From NCBI GenBank assembly GCA_049999805.1, contig JBNGIO010006274.1:81818-145817 (forward strand): a stretch of DNA of 64,000 nucleotides. The letters are read 5' to 3'. Below, piece after piece: positions 1 through 13,295 of the stretch (its first letter is position 1; every line of letters begins with the position of its first letter). The translations under genes were made by a program, and so were the position numbers. A model generated the notes under the pieces. It was not told the DNA's origin, did no database searches, and saw only the letters and a program-made list of their open reading frames with translations. This DNA comes from Folioceros fuciformis. Its lineage: Eukaryota > Anthocerotophyta > Anthocerotopsida > Anthocerotales.

Positions 1-121
1 CTCAGAAAGAACTTAAGTAAACAGGGCATTTCAACTCCGTCATTTCAACTGGAGCGTCAGGATGGAAATTAGCAATAGGCGTCGAAGGGAGCCGAAAATA
101 CTTTGAATCGATTCTGGCAAG

Positions 122-3100
122 TCACATTAAACCGTAGTTTGACGCTGTATGTTGGCGACCCCTTTCGTGGAACAGGCCCAGTTCAGAAGCAACCAGCCGT
201 AGCAACACCCGCAGCAGCTGTTTCACCCTCCCTTCCCTGCACACCGTCGGAACAGGAAACGATTCAGCCATTACTCCCATGTCCCTTGCCCTGCAGAACT
301 TGAGGTGCGTTTCAAACATCGACCCACCTTGAGGTCACCAGTTCACATAGGGGTGTGAAAAGTAGCAGCAGATGGGCATGCTCCCAACCCAACTGACGCC
401 GTTGGGCATCCAGAAACCGTGCTGACGAATACGACGCTCGATGTTGGTCCGTAGCATTTGAAGTCTCTTCTCGGTGGCTGATGGGTATGTCCACCACAGC
501 AGCCGTCGCAGGATGAAGGGAGAGACGAGCCAGCTCTTGAAGCACGAATACTATCTCGTCCAGTCTCATTTGAGGTATTTCGTTGTCCCCTGCAATTTGC
601 AAATCGACAGCAATTGGTACTTGTCACCGAGAAAATGCAATAATACTGCAGCGAGGCACATTGTGAGCCCTCACACCTAGTGATGCCTCGTCCTTCGAGA
701 ACTGTCGCAATACGGAGTCACAACGTGCTATGAGAATTGGCAACGCCACCTTACTTACAGAAATGCTTGACGAGGCCGCGGGGACATCCATTTCAATACT
801 GCCAACACACAGGGCATGCAACAAATGATCACAAGAGAGCTAGAAAAATATGCACAAACTAACTAACGGCTTTACACATTCCGAAACGAGTAAGTCAGCT
901 GGACCGCTGGGGCTGGAGAATCTCGTGCAGTTCAATATGATCTCACCTGCATAGGTTGAAGAGCTTTTGCAGGCATAGCAATGAGAATCTCCCACAGTTG
1001 GGAGGCAAGAGTGCAAGGCTCGCAACTGATAGAGCAGCAGTTCGGGCGGCACACCGATCTATGACTGACACCAATCGCTCGACAACCTGCCAAGAAGGGT
1101 AAGGCTTGCAGCTCCACTACCTTCAAACAGTGAGACACTGGGGATGGTGGTGTGAGAGGGCATACCTCAACCGGCGAATCCTGACAGGATTTCAGCGCCT
1201 TCTCACACAGCACGTCAAGAATGCTGACTTCAAGCAGCTCGTCACCTTTCAATACCTCAGGTGCAATGCTCTCACCGGCTGGCAGATTACCAGCACGTCC
1301 ACATGCACCAATTAAAAATTTCTCGTACACATCCGCAACTTCATTCCAAAATCTCATGCCGCCAGTTGTTGTAACAGGTCCAGCCTGCACCATACTGTCT
1401 CTTGAACCAGGAATGGGCTGGTTCAATGAGTCCGGCAACAAGGCACCTTCAAAGACGTGATTGAAGGCCTCAACTGCTCTTCTCCAAAGTGGACTGCTCG
1501 GCAAATCTCTTCTCGACTCCATGCACCTACAAACATGCTTTTGGTGAAGAAAGCTCCTTTCAACAAAGACTACAAAGTTGACAAGAACCGCTACCTAGAA
1601 TTCCACCATCACTCCGACATCCTTCACGGCGCTTCTCATGAACTGAACGCACAAGAATGCCTCAAGTCACTGACAGGGATTTCAGGGCTGTTAAATTTCG
1701 TCATACCGTCCCAGTGCCGCAATCACGTCTGGTAGAACAGCAACCTTGGCAGCCGTAGATGCTATCCTGTAGAGCTGGACCAGTATTGGGACGCATTTCT
1801 CAGCAAAGGCAGGAGATGATGCATCTGCTGGGGTTTCACCACTGGATACACCAGAGGTTGCTGCAGAAGTCTGAGATGGATTTCTGAAAGCCTCGTTGGG
1901 CTGTCCAAGTTCTGAAGAAGTCTTTCCATTTTCAGTTGGTGAGCTCTCCGGCACTGGCATTTGTCCTCTCTCAGGAAGAATCGATTTCCTGTCGGGTGTC
2001 AGTGACTTTCTTTCTATCATCAGAGACTTCCGGTCAAAAAAAGAGGCCTTTCTGTCAGGTAGTACAGACTTCCTTTCGGGTAGAGATTTCCTTTCGGCAT
2101 TTCTCAGCATCTCCCCACCAGGAAGGTAGTAGAGGAGCTGGCGCAGAAATGCTGGCCACAAAGACATTAGCCTTTCATCCATTGGCTTCAGCAGTGGCAG
2201 CACTTCCAGAACTGTCCGTTGTACGAGCGGGATACTACCCTGGGACAACCAACAAGGCAACGTCATCCACGATTAGCCGTAGCTGGTCTCTCAAAGCCTG
2301 TAAAGTGATTTCATATCAAAGTCGCGTTGAAGCCCTATCAAACCTTGAGAATAGCAGGCTCATCCCCTGAGGTTACAGGGCAGCGGATCATCGAATCAAC
2401 CAAGCTGAGAAGCCGCAGATAGCTATTTGGGTTGAACATGGTGAAAGCATTTGAATACAGTTCACCTGCATAATTGACGAGTCAACCAGAAAAATCAGGA
2501 GACAACGAGAGTCCTCCTCCACGCATCAAACTGGCAAATGTCGATCAAATCTTCGGATGAATGCCAACCTAAGTTTTGCACCAGCTCTTGCCGTGCTTTC
2601 ACAGCCATCTTGCTTTCAAACTTGGTAGCATTTCGAATCACTTGCTCATAGGTTGCAAATGCCGTGTCAAAATAGTACACAGGTAGGGTGCCCTGTGCAT
2701 ACAAACACGAATCTGTCAGTGCTAAGCAGAAACTACATTTCTAAGCCCTCTCGCCAGCACAATTAATTCATCTGGAACCCGGAATGACCTTGGAAGCATG
2801 GCTGAGAACAACAGTGTGGAGAGAAGTGATGGCTGCCAGCGCCACCTCCTTGCTCCCTGTGTTGATACTCTCTTGGATAAAAACAAGAAGGGAGTTCCAG
2901 CCTAAAACAGAATAATTGAAGTACCTTAGTGCCATGGCCGAAACCTGAAACTCAAAAAACATGCAACGGAATTAACACGATTACCTTGCTTGAAATTTCC
3001 CATCGAATGGAAAAACACAAAAAAGGGTCTTAATAGGCGACACATTCCACCCAGTACTAGTACCAATGTTTCGTCCCATTGCTTCTGGGCTGTATTGCGG

Positions 3101-6100
3101 CTGTGGAAACAATGAGGAAATTAGGAAACAAACTACAGCGAGAAATACAGTGGTTGCCGGGTCAAAAAGTCTTTTTGTGCCATACCTGTGATGGACAAGC
3201 ATGTGCACGGGCTTTCCACCTTGCATGCCCAGCTCCTTTCCTTGCCACTCATCCTTGGACGAAGTAGCTGCCTGCACTTGAATGAAACAAGGTTTAATCC
3301 CTTCAGCACGAAAACATGTTGTGACACCAGTTAACTATGTATGGCCAAATAGTGATGATTGTAACTTAACAAACACGAGGCAACCAGAAACGTACGATTA
3401 AATGAAAACCATACCAAGTGTCGCACTGTATCCACAAGTGGAAAAACAAGGTTCCAGAGACACTGTTGCCAAAGGTCCATCGAAAGCTTGTGGCCGTGGC
3501 TGCTTATGGATTGGAAGAGCGTTCTTATTGCTGAATTTCGGACCTGCACATTGCAATGTGGCTCAGCAAGTAGAAAACCTGCAGCTAGTAGCTAAGTATA
3601 GTTTAAGGTCAAGACAAAAACTTAATGAATGACAACAAACCTCTGGCCTGTCATCTGTTCCCAGTCCCTGTATGACACCATAGACTGCTAGTAGCATAGC
3701 ATCACAGTCCATATCAAGCCTTCTTCCTAATTGTGGAGTTTCACTTTCAATATCCTCGATGGGCTCAGGTCTGCCAGGACCGACACCACTTAAATCGTGC
3801 CCTCTGGGACTTGGCTGTCGAGTATCTCCATCACTGACCTTCCCTGCATGAAATTAAGTCATAACTATGGCCACCGAAATAGACAGGGAGGTGCACATTT
3901 GGCCGAGTGAGACATACTTGAGCCTCGAAGCTCACTTATTTCATAATTCACTCCCCTTGCAAAGAAGTCGGCCGTAGTCCACAGAAGTCCAACGGCAGTC
4001 AAACTGATATTTATATCGATCTGCTGTGCCCCATAAGCCCCTGCAACTTCCACACATCTGCGGCACATATTCTGTTGGTGGTAGGCAAGAAAAGAGCAAA
4101 CAAATTGCGACCCCAAAGGAAGGAAACTTACATGTCTAGAGCATGTGCTGGAACTGATAGAAGTCCATCGTTCATAATGAAGCGCACACTCTGGTTATCA
4201 CCCCACACTCTGATTACCACCCAACATCACTCCAATCTTTTTGAATGGTAGTGGTCAAAAGCAAGATTTCAAGAAGCATGTTTGTTACGAAGCTGCCATT
4301 TCTCAGACCTGAAAACCAAGAGGAACAAGCTCCTTCTCCGAACCATTGGCGATGGCTCTGTATCAAAAACAAAGGATATTGAGATGCTTTGCAAAACCGA
4401 AAGGATCCCTCAGTCCTAAGAGGACATTGACCAACAAGTCCCATTCCATGCCCAAAGATGGCACGAGAGCTGACAGCATAAGGAAAGCCTCGACCTACCT
4501 TAGGAGCTCCAGGATACTGGGCCAGCTATGATACAGTTTTTCTCCATGGCGCTGGAAAGCAGGAACACGACCATCAGTTCTAAACGGCTGCAAATATGGG
4601 GCTTGAAAGAAATGTGCTGCATTCCGAACTAGCTCACCTCCAGAACATGAAGCAAAATCTTCAGGGCCCCTGAGCGAGTTTCTGCATCTGGAGCAGAGGC
4701 ATACAACGTAATGAGCGGCAAAATGACTGCACACTCAAAGGCATCCAACTGAAAGCTGCCTAAGCCCCTCCGGAATGAGGCTGCAGGAGCTCCAGATTGT
4801 TCAGTGCCAGGGGTTGGACTTGCAGCAGCAACTAACTCTTCAGAGGACTGTTTTGCATCCTGTTGGATTCGGTCACAGTGCAGAACTAAACATATAGATC
4901 TGTCCAGCGCATCCAGTGCAGCAGCTCGTACATGTAGGCTCTCATGCTGCGCCAACTGAACTCATACACAGGTTCTTATGAGAAGTGCACGAAAATGACC
5001 AAGAATTGACAAAGACTCATTACCGGCCACTGGGCAAGCTAGAAATAACAATATCCACTGACCTCCAAGATATGAGTGGTATACTGGTTCCACAGGTGTT
5101 CCGCTCCTACAGAATTAATGCATCATGAACAGAAAGTTTGACCTTAACATTTCAGAAAAGCAGACATTTTGTATGGACATGGATCCACAAGATCAACAAA
5201 TATCATAGAAGTAGAAGTCCTTAGCTCGACGACAGACGTACTGTGCAGATTGTAAGACAGCGTAGAGGTCATCCTCTCAAGTGCAAACATCTTCAGTGGG
5301 GCTTGAGAACTTGCTGCGCTGACGGGGTTTGAAACAGTGCTGCTACTTCCAGATGCTGCTGATCCAAGCCCGTTTGTGACTCCGACCAGAGCATTATTTG
5401 AAACTATCCGTAGCGCTGACAGAAGTGCAGATACCGCAGATGTGCTCATCATTGCTGAGCTCTCGAAAAGCTGGGGCAAACAGTCATTTTATCAGTGCTC
5501 AACATCAGGCACAGGCTGCTAATAAGATGAAGGTACATGCATCGCACTACACATAGGATTCAGTCACATGCCTTCCGACTAAGTGTTTGCAAGAAGCAGT
5601 ACCTGCGCATCAAGAACTGACAGAATACTGAAGTCACTTGGCTGGTTGCCAGTATCACGACTAGCCTTTGGAGCCACTGCAGAAAATTCCTGAAAACCAC
5701 CTCACCACAACAATTGAGTCAAAACTCATCTTGACTACCGCTTGCTCAGCTCTAGGCTATTTTATGCCGTGCGTTCAATCATCAGCAAGCACTGCTCAGT
5801 CTGATGACGATATGCATGTCTGTCGATCAGTTGTGGACTAAAAACTCAAGCAAATCACTGTATACCTGAGTGGTTGCATGGGGTGAGTGTATAATGCGGT
5901 CTAAGATTGCGAGTGTTTCCAGAACCTACAAAACGTGTATAGCCTGCCTCATCAATGCCGTACTGGTGTAACAAAACACAGCTCGTCAGCAAGAAATTCA
6001 TCTCAAGAAGAACGTCATAAGACAATTAAGGGACGTACCAGCACCCAAGATGGTCCGAGGACACAATTCAAACGATGGGATATGTTGAAAAGGGTCCGTA

Positions 6101-9100
6101 GAGCCTGCAGAGCATCATAAGCAATAAAAACTGACGTTTAAGGTGCATGAATTTGACTATTGGTAGCATGATGAGAATACATCAATGCTGCAGCTCGTAG
6201 CTTGAGGATCAAGAGGTACAAAGGAAAACCTTATGGGAGGATTCCAATCAGAGGTGAATCACCAGACACCCGCATCTAGTAGCCTCCCAATACAGGAAAA
6301 GCTCTGGTAAAGCCTAACTAAATTTTGCCAAGTGAGAATGAAACCTGGACATTCTTCGAAGAGAGGACAATGACATCTCGCTCAGCAGATTGCTCAATAC
6401 GTTTACTCCCAGTATTACTTCCACCACTGCATGAGAGCAAACGGGCAAACCAAAAAAGTACCTCAGCGTAACATCTCTTCTGGCATTCGAGAGGCAAGTT
6501 TATTTCACAGAACAAAGCCAGTTCCCTTCCTCCTCAAGTAACAGGGAAGGATATCAATGAAAGCAACGAACCCATGTTTCTCTGGTTCAGACTGCTGGGC
6601 CAGCGCGAATTTGCACAGTGAAGCCAGGAAGGCATCTCGAGCTTCAACAGCTTTAAGAACACCACATGCCTGCAGCACATGGAACTCCCCAGTTCTGTGT
6701 CAGACACACCACGCATACATTCCAGCTTCCTCAGTGACTGCAGAAATAACAATGAACAACCACACAGTCAGACCTGAGTAAAAGCTTGATATCCCTTAAG
6801 GATTTCTAGAACTATGGCCTCCCCATGTGATCTGCAGAAGACGACATTTTTTGCAAGTTACGAAGAGAAAGAGATAACTAAAGTTTCAAGCAACAGAGAG
6901 GAACTCATCCTCACCTGGAGAGCACAAGAGAAAGTGCATCCAAAAGCGTTATCCAGACAGCATTAACCATAGCATTACAAAGATTCGCTAGCTCTCCTCC
7001 TTTTGAAGCTTTTGGCTGGGCAGCTGTCAAGTCGTATCTTGGGGAATCCAGCTTTAACAACAGAGCAAAAATCAGTGCCTCTTACTTGTGGTACTCTATC
7101 TGGGCAGATCTGAGATTGAGAACTCCTTGCATAGCATAACATTACCAGGTTAGAGGAAACAAACTGAAATCCCAGGGGCCCTCAGATAATCACCTCACCA
7201 GTGTCGATTGCCTCGTCTGTCAAGGTGGCAATTGTGAAAACCACACCCAACAAGCCTTCCACTGCTAATGTTATTGCATGTGCTTCACTTGCAACCATCA
7301 CAGCAACACCACTAGCATCATATTCCATGGTCCATTCCTCACCTGCAGCTTCAATTGAGATAGGACCGTTAGATCAGCTGATAGGAGGAGGTTAACGCAT
7401 CCAATCATTGCTTAAAGCTCATATCCACAAGCTATTCAGGTTTGAAGGTGGGTTTATACAAACTGAAGGAGAGGGCAGATTGTACCCTTTGCTTTACTAT
7501 TGAACATGCCAGCCACAGCTGCAAGGGACTCTTCAGCAGACTCTGAGCCCTAATAGTGCAAGCAATCCATGAACGTATCAGACCCCACTTTTAGCACTGC
7601 AAGTTGAAAATAGAGGCAACCACATAGATCAAAGGCTGCAATTTCCAAACACAGCCCTCGACGGCAAGAATCTACTGCAAGTCATACAAGCAGAAACTTT
7701 GCGCGAGCGATCGATCACCTGAACACTGCATACGACATGGGCCAATACATGCACAATATCCGCAACAATGTTGGTATTCCTTTCACGCCTGTGGAGGCAC
7801 ACATCTGTCAGATTTTTTCATGCCAACCACAATGCATGCACTCTTGCGTTACACCACGTCGGATGATCTGCAAGGCCTGCAAAAACTGTTACTCCCGATT
7901 GCATGGACGAAGAAAGGCCCTATCACTTACATGTCAAAAGTTTGGAAAAGCAGACGTAGCACCCTTGCTTCAACACAAAAACCCTGAAAGACACATTTCA
8001 CACAGAGATCCTAAAGTTACAGAAGCTTGCCCTGTCTGGAGACACATACACAACACCCTTGCTACATACCCGCAACACCTCGAGGACCATGATTCGGTGC
8101 CAAAGAGGCAAGTCAAGATCTGCACTTTTGATGAGCATGCTTAGGAAGACCTGCACCATGCATGCATGATACTTTTCACACACCAATCACTGAAAGAGCA
8201 AGAAATAACAGCCTGCAAGGTATAAACATGTACCTCGCACTCAGTGGTCACAATGGAACAATATAACCTTGTCACATTCGACACAGAGCGCAATACCAGG
8301 CGCCGATATGCTGGCTCAGATACTTCCCCATCACCCTGCGAGATCACGACAGTTACAACATTTAGGAATCTCTAACATTTCCCCACACCATCAAAACCAT
8401 GAAAAGATACACTAACGAAACCTTGCTGGAAGAGAGAAAAAAAAAACATATGTACATTGGTGCCAGAGCGTAACACTAGCCGACGATAGGCAGGCTCCGG
8501 CACTTCTCCATCACCCTAAAAGCACCAGAGTAAGCACCCGGAGTCTCTTGAGGAGACTTGGAGAGCTATGGTCTGTCTAAAGCGAATTCTGGAACATGGT
8601 GAAACATTGATGGGGGGCATGCTCCAGCTAACCTCACGAGTTGCACGAAGTGACGTCATTAGAAGTGAACAAATTTGATGGCGAAGCACCTAAATCAGTA
8701 GCAAATTAGGCATTAAAACCATGCACCGGGAGCAGAAAGAGAAGAGTTTGAGGAGCCTGGGCACCTGCTCATAGGGACCGAGCTTTCTAAAGATGGCCAC
8801 GTAGTGTGCGATAACATACCTGCACACAGTCAGCAGACGATCACAACCTGTGCACTAGAGCATTGAATCCATTACAGACCACTTCGTTGGTAACATGTTC
8901 ACTCACTCGAGCATATCAAGAGAGAAAGTCCTCTGAAGAGAGGGAACTTGAAGCCAGTTCGCCTACAGACGAAGTTTAGGAGGCATATTAGGTTCTGGAG
9001 CCCCACACAACAAATACCAAGAGAATTCATCACATCAATGAAGGAGGGTATACTAGGATTGAATGCTACCGGCCCTCCACCAGCTAAAGAAGTGAGATCC

Positions 9101-10484
9101 TCAAGCAAGCGAAGACCTAGTCTTCCTGCTTGTGTGAGACTCTCCCTGGACACCTGAGGATGTGGGTGATCGTCAATGACAGTTTCCACAGCTCTGTTTT
9201 CACAAAGAGAAAAAAACATTGGAAAAAGTTACAGAATGCAGATCTTTTGAATTGCCTTCGCATTTGAAGTTGGAGGAAAATAAGACATGGGTTGGGATGT
9301 GCACGTACTTTGCAGCAATTATGCTCCTACTGACATCTCCAGAAACTGAATTCGACCGAGAATTTCTGCTACTAGTTCCAGGCTTTTGTACTGGAAGTGA
9401 TTCAGCAGCTACTACACGGTCAAAGATAAGTGCCACAGCTTGTCGTAAAGTCGCAGCTGCTGTGCTGTTCCAAGACATACATTCATCAACGTAGAATCAG
9501 CTTGAGTGACTCTTGGAAGCTTTGAAATGGACACAATCCAGCTGACTAACTTCTTGGACAGAGCTATCTGTCACCAAAGCAGTCAGAAGAAACTATACAG
9601 AAGGGCTCGTACATTGCTTGGGAAAGGAGTTGCCACGTGCCTGTGTACACTATCTGCGTTGCGATTGTTTCCAATGAGGCGCAGACAGATTCCTAAAATG
9701 ATTGCCATACTATCCTGTACAACATAACCGGCTTCAGAAGAGGCAGCAGCAAATGATAAGATGAGAGCCCTACAGTGCAATCAAAGTAAACCAGTGACTA
9801 TGGGCTGAATGATGATTTCAGTCAGAGTCACTTGCCTCATCTGTGGGATGCAGTTGAGACTGCAGAATCGTCAAAACGGTCTGCAGTGTCTTCAGTTGCA
9901 CATTCTCATCATTAAGATCCGAGTGCTGGACACAAAAGAGAAGGCGAACCTCAGGCACATGTTCCCGAAAGTGACAAGGTCGATGAGAGAGAATAACCAT
10001 AGTGCCGTGGGGCCTGCTTCCAGGGCGATGCAGCTTACATCTCTGAGAGTCGAGATGATTGCTGGCAAAGCCGCACTCGAGACAGCATCGTGCGCAATGA
10101 GCTTCTGAAGGCACGACAAGCCAATTGCACTCAACTTCACATTCTTGGGCTCACAGGCCAGCAAGAATATCTTGAGAACATCATCGTTTCGTGCAATTTG
10201 AGTTGGGTCCGACAGCGTTCGGAGCTGCGAAACAGGTTGCCGTGCAGGTCAGCAGGCCAGCGTTGTGAATAGAAAAACATGAACGTTTTACACACACGAC
10301 ATCATCTCCTGAGCTGAGAAGACGGTCGAATCGAGAGTCATAAAGCGCATCCAATGCGGAGGCAATGACAGTGAAATACTTTGAGGATGGCATGCTCGGC
10401 TCCATCCTTGACGGCTGGATACTTGCGCCGTGCTTCGGATGACAGAGCCCGCAAATCGGCCTCCAACACAGCCATGAAAGCCAT
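122..10484 (-). CDS. MON2: MON2 homologue (ARM/HEAT-repeat endosome-Golgi trafficking protein), multi-exon
   Basis: MON2 is a large ARM/HEAT-repeat scaffold related to Sec7-family ArfGEFs without a Sec7 domain, and acts in endosome-to-Golgi trafficking. The start is the ATG at 10482-10484, opening MAFMAVLEADLRALSSEARR, which matches the plant MON2 N-terminus closely. Reading down the minus strand, the expected blocks appear in order: LSAIGLSCLQKLIAHDAV near 10,100; LRQAVALIFDRVVAAESLP near 9,430; LGLRLLEDLTSLAGGGP near 9,100; DLPLWHRIMVLEVLRV near 8,100; DINISLTAVGLLWT near 4,000; ATSSKDEWQGKELG near 3,250; SKEVALAAITSLHTVVLSH near 2,850; and the last exon ending LRLVASELGLF before the stop at 122. 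Many short introns separate roughly 20 or more exons. I have not fixed every boundary. Oddities are a duplicated exon near 8.3-8.5 kb and an RKS-repeat insertion near 2.0 kb. Identity is firm; the exact exon chain is not. Confidence 0.93.
1975..2110 (-). repeat. RKS-type heptapeptide repeat inside a MON2 exon
   Basis: The minus-strand frame of MON2 here reads about six tandem units of six or seven residues on the pattern RKS-x-x-P-(D/E), for example RKSVLPD, RKSLMIE, RKSLTPD and RKSILPE. At the DNA level this is a degenerate 21-bp repeat. In the MON2 proteins I know, this position is a variable linker before the C-terminal helices, so it is probably a lineage-specific, possibly phosphorylated, disordered insertion. 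Confidence 0.7.
8234..8335 (-). other. MON2: MON2 exon, canonical copy of a duplicated exon
   Basis: This 102-nt exon codes for 34 residues beginning GDGEVSEPAYRRLVLRSVSN and ending TTECE. It follows a CGCAG acceptor and precedes a GTACATG donor, and is phase 0 at both ends. It matches the conserved MON2 block that ends in RLVLRS and leads into FLSML in the next exon. A shorter homologous copy lies 180 bp upstream in the gene. Confidence 0.8.
8456..8515 (-). other. MON2: Second, shortened copy of the same MON2 exon (possible alternative exon)
   Basis: After a TTTTAG acceptor this segment reads GDGEVPEPAYRRLVLRSGTN, then meets a GTACAT donor like that of the canonical copy. Both ends are phase 0. 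Across the first 17 codons the two copies differ at nine synonymous third positions and at only one amino acid (S/P). The 3' half of the canonical exon is missing. It could be a mutually exclusive exon, a cassette exon or a slowly decaying duplicate. Transcript data would decide. Confidence 0.55.
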
Positions 10485-13295
10485 GATGCCCGACTAAGTC
10501 GCCGAATTTGAGAGCAATCCTGGCTATCTTTGTGACGGGTGCAGTGCCATGCTGACCTAGAAGTTCCAGCTCCCGGAGCTGGGGTCGAGAGGGGAGCCCA
10601 GCACCTCAGTCGGTGTCAACAGACTGCTGGCAAACGGTGGCAGCTAGTGAGCCCAAAGAAACGTTGGCATCTGCTTTGCTCAAACCCCAGCATGAGCATC
10701 TTGAAGATCCCGCTTGAGACGGACTGATGTTGCGCGACCCCCAAAATAGACTGTCAAGGAGCAGCAGCGGAGTCGATGGATCACATTTCGCACTCTCGCA
10801 GACGAGCTGGGAGCCTGGACTAGTTACAGGCAGGCGTGCGTGGCTATGTCGCAATTGGGGCGTAGGCTGGCCTGTCCTTGCCTGCCTGGACATGTGGGAG
10901 AAGCATCCCGGAAACAGGGCAGTCTGCTTGTGGACGATTGAGCGCACTGGGTCACAGACGTCGACAGCGTATCCATGATCGAGGCGACATAGCCTGGTAT
11001 AGCAAAATGGATCTGGACTTGGGAAAGACAGCAATTTTTTTGACTCGACCGTGTCGCTTGTCCGGTCTGTTCCCTTCGGAGCCGGTCCAACCCGTTTCCA
11101 CCCGCGCCAGTAGTAATAAAGACCTAGTCTACCCGGCTTCATTCGAGAATTGGTGCAGCCTATAGGCGTTTGCGTTAGGCAACGGCTGGCCCGTGCGGTG
11201 CTGTACGTGTACAGTTTCTCTCCTCCGGGCTGGAGATGCTCGCGCATCTTGGAATGCGCGCCGAGCCTCGGAGGAATAAGGGAGTGGCTGCGACAGCCTT
11301 TTCAGGTTTTTCCACGAAATCGGAGGGGGATCAGGAGCTACAAGGCGATTGATTGGCAATGTAAAGACATGGACGAAGCCAAGGGGATGCAGCAATAAGA
11401 GTTTCCTCCTCCGCACACACACACAAGGACGCTCAGGGTGTGCAATTGATCCCGGTAACCACAACTTGCTGCTGTCAGAGATTGTGATCGTGACGTTCAG
11501 ATGAGTGCAGACTCCAGTCATGTGCCTCACCTAATATCTGCTCTACAGAGCAGTTATCAACATCGAACTGCTAGAGCATATTTCAGAGCAGTCCCTACTA
11601 TATATCGCACTTCGAACTGCGGATTGTAACCCTCAATCGACTTATGATTTACTGCTTCTTCGCGCCCTGGTCATTGCGATATGGTTTGCTTGCAATGTCA
11701 GGAACACGGGTTACTAGGACTGGCAGAATTTTAGAAGGGAATGCAACAAAACAAAATTACGCGACATGTTGTCAACTTTCAGTGTTCTGTACATAATGTA
11801 CAATTCGGTCTACAATTGCCAAATCTCAAGACATCCATATTCAGAAATTCTCAGCTGTAACAACTCTCTAAGTCTTCGGAAAGCTTGCAGTCTGAAGGAC
11901 TAGCGACTACAGGCGGCTACTTGTTCCTTGTACGATACGTCGACTCGTCGATTTCTATCCCCTCTTCCCCCTCCCTTTCCTCTGACGATTTCTCCTTAGT
12001 ACTCAGTCCTCCCTTACGTCCCATATTCTGGTAGCCCTCCCTCCCCAATTGCTCCCTCCTCGAGTGACCCCCTTTGCTTCTCCCTACAATCCACAAACAA
12101 ATGGTCAACATGCCCCGACGGTTTAACGAGCATGCAGGTACGTTATCCAGGCGGAAGTGCTTCAAGTAAACATAAAGAATCTTGGACCTTCTGCCAAGCG
12201 CTCCTGCGTTTCCAACGTTTTGCCGCCAGTTCCGCCCGGGACCACGGTCTCGCCCTTCTCCCTCACCATCCGATCCAGCCTCCTCCTCTCCTTCTCAGGG
12301 AGACTCTTGGTGGGAGGAGCGCACTCGGAGTCCTCCACTCCACTCCGTTTGCCTGGCGGAGCGCGCTCTTCAGGTGCTCGCTTATCTTCCCCTCCTTCCT
12401 CTAGATCTTCGTCCTCCTCCGCGTCCTCTGCCCTTTCCTCTCCTTCCTCCTCCTCCTCCACGTCCTCTTCCTCCTCTCGCTACCGTTCCTCCTCCTCCTC
12501 CTCCTTCTTCCTCGGATTACCTCCCTTGCGCACCACCTTCGTGGTCGACATCTCTACATGCAAACATACATTCCCTGGAGCCGGGTGGATCAGATAATGT
12601 CAGTGGCAATCAGAATTCATTCCCCATTCCCTTAGAACTCACCGAGTCCTACAGGCAGTTCCTTAACATCCTACCTTCCTGACAGGAAAGGCTAGCTGCT
12701 CCGCAACAGATGATCCAACTTTTGAGCGAATCGTGGACTGTTCCAGAGCAAAATCTTGTGCTTCAGTCTTCAAGCTCCGTTCCTCCAAGACTTATGTTCA
12801 GAAACGAGCTTAAATTTCACGAGGAAGTAGATTCAGCCCTGGCTACCATGGAGGTGACGAGCCACCTCACTCTCTGAAAACTGCAGACAATCCAAGACGT
12901 GCGCCAACGCTGCTCGCTTGCCACGACTGGCGTTCTCGTGTCGTCACTTCAATACCAGTCCACCTGCCAGCGCCTACAGGCTGCACGTCAAGGTGCCAAG
13001 ACATACCGACGTCCGTAGGTACATATTTATGTACACACCCTTGTAACTTCAAGTCCTGCATACGTGCAGTAACTGTACGTATGTACCTGAGCCTGAGACG
13101 CTGCAAGTGGCCTCTTTGGGTGAGAAAAGAATCGAGCAACCATCCCGGTCCGAGAACGAAGGAAACAAGCTGCTATGTTATATTGGTGTCCTCGGAAGCT
13201 GCCACCGTACGTAGGCGGGGCCTTGCGCGGTTAAATCTTGAAGCAGTGGAGAGAAGCGGCGCAGAAGGCACACGGATTAGGCTATCCCATCAGCG
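10485..13295. other. Intergenic region between MON2 and SNAPC1
   Basis: No conserved gene is recognised in these 2.8 kb, which hold the promoter side of both flanking genes, since MON2 and SNAPC1 are divergently transcribed. Open frames at 10.6-11.2 kb have no domain signature. A strongly pyrimidine-rich plus-strand block with TCC/TCT repeats lies at about 12,390-12,510. A tract of repeated tgcctgcc/tacctgcc lies just inside SNAPC1 intron 1, near 13,420-13,455. Confidence 0.6.
12162..12558 (-). CDS. Hypothetical acidic low-complexity frame
   Basis: An ATG at 12556-12558 (minus) opens [20 protein letters not shown]. After one in-frame TAG the same frame continues as a glutamate-rich stretch and then a charged segment containing [15 protein letters not shown], stopping at 12162. 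I recognise no family. The acidic run simply reads the CCT/TCC-rich plus strand, so it may be chance. Two things argue mildly for a gene: a start codon directly before a basic-acidic nuclear-protein-like run, and a less repetitive charged segment after it. Splicing around the TAG would be needed. Confidence 0.2.

Noticed and set aside
10606-11247. 213-residue minus-strand open frame upstream of MON2
   Set aside because: No start context, domain or conserved motif; composition is like the surrounding non-coding sequence.
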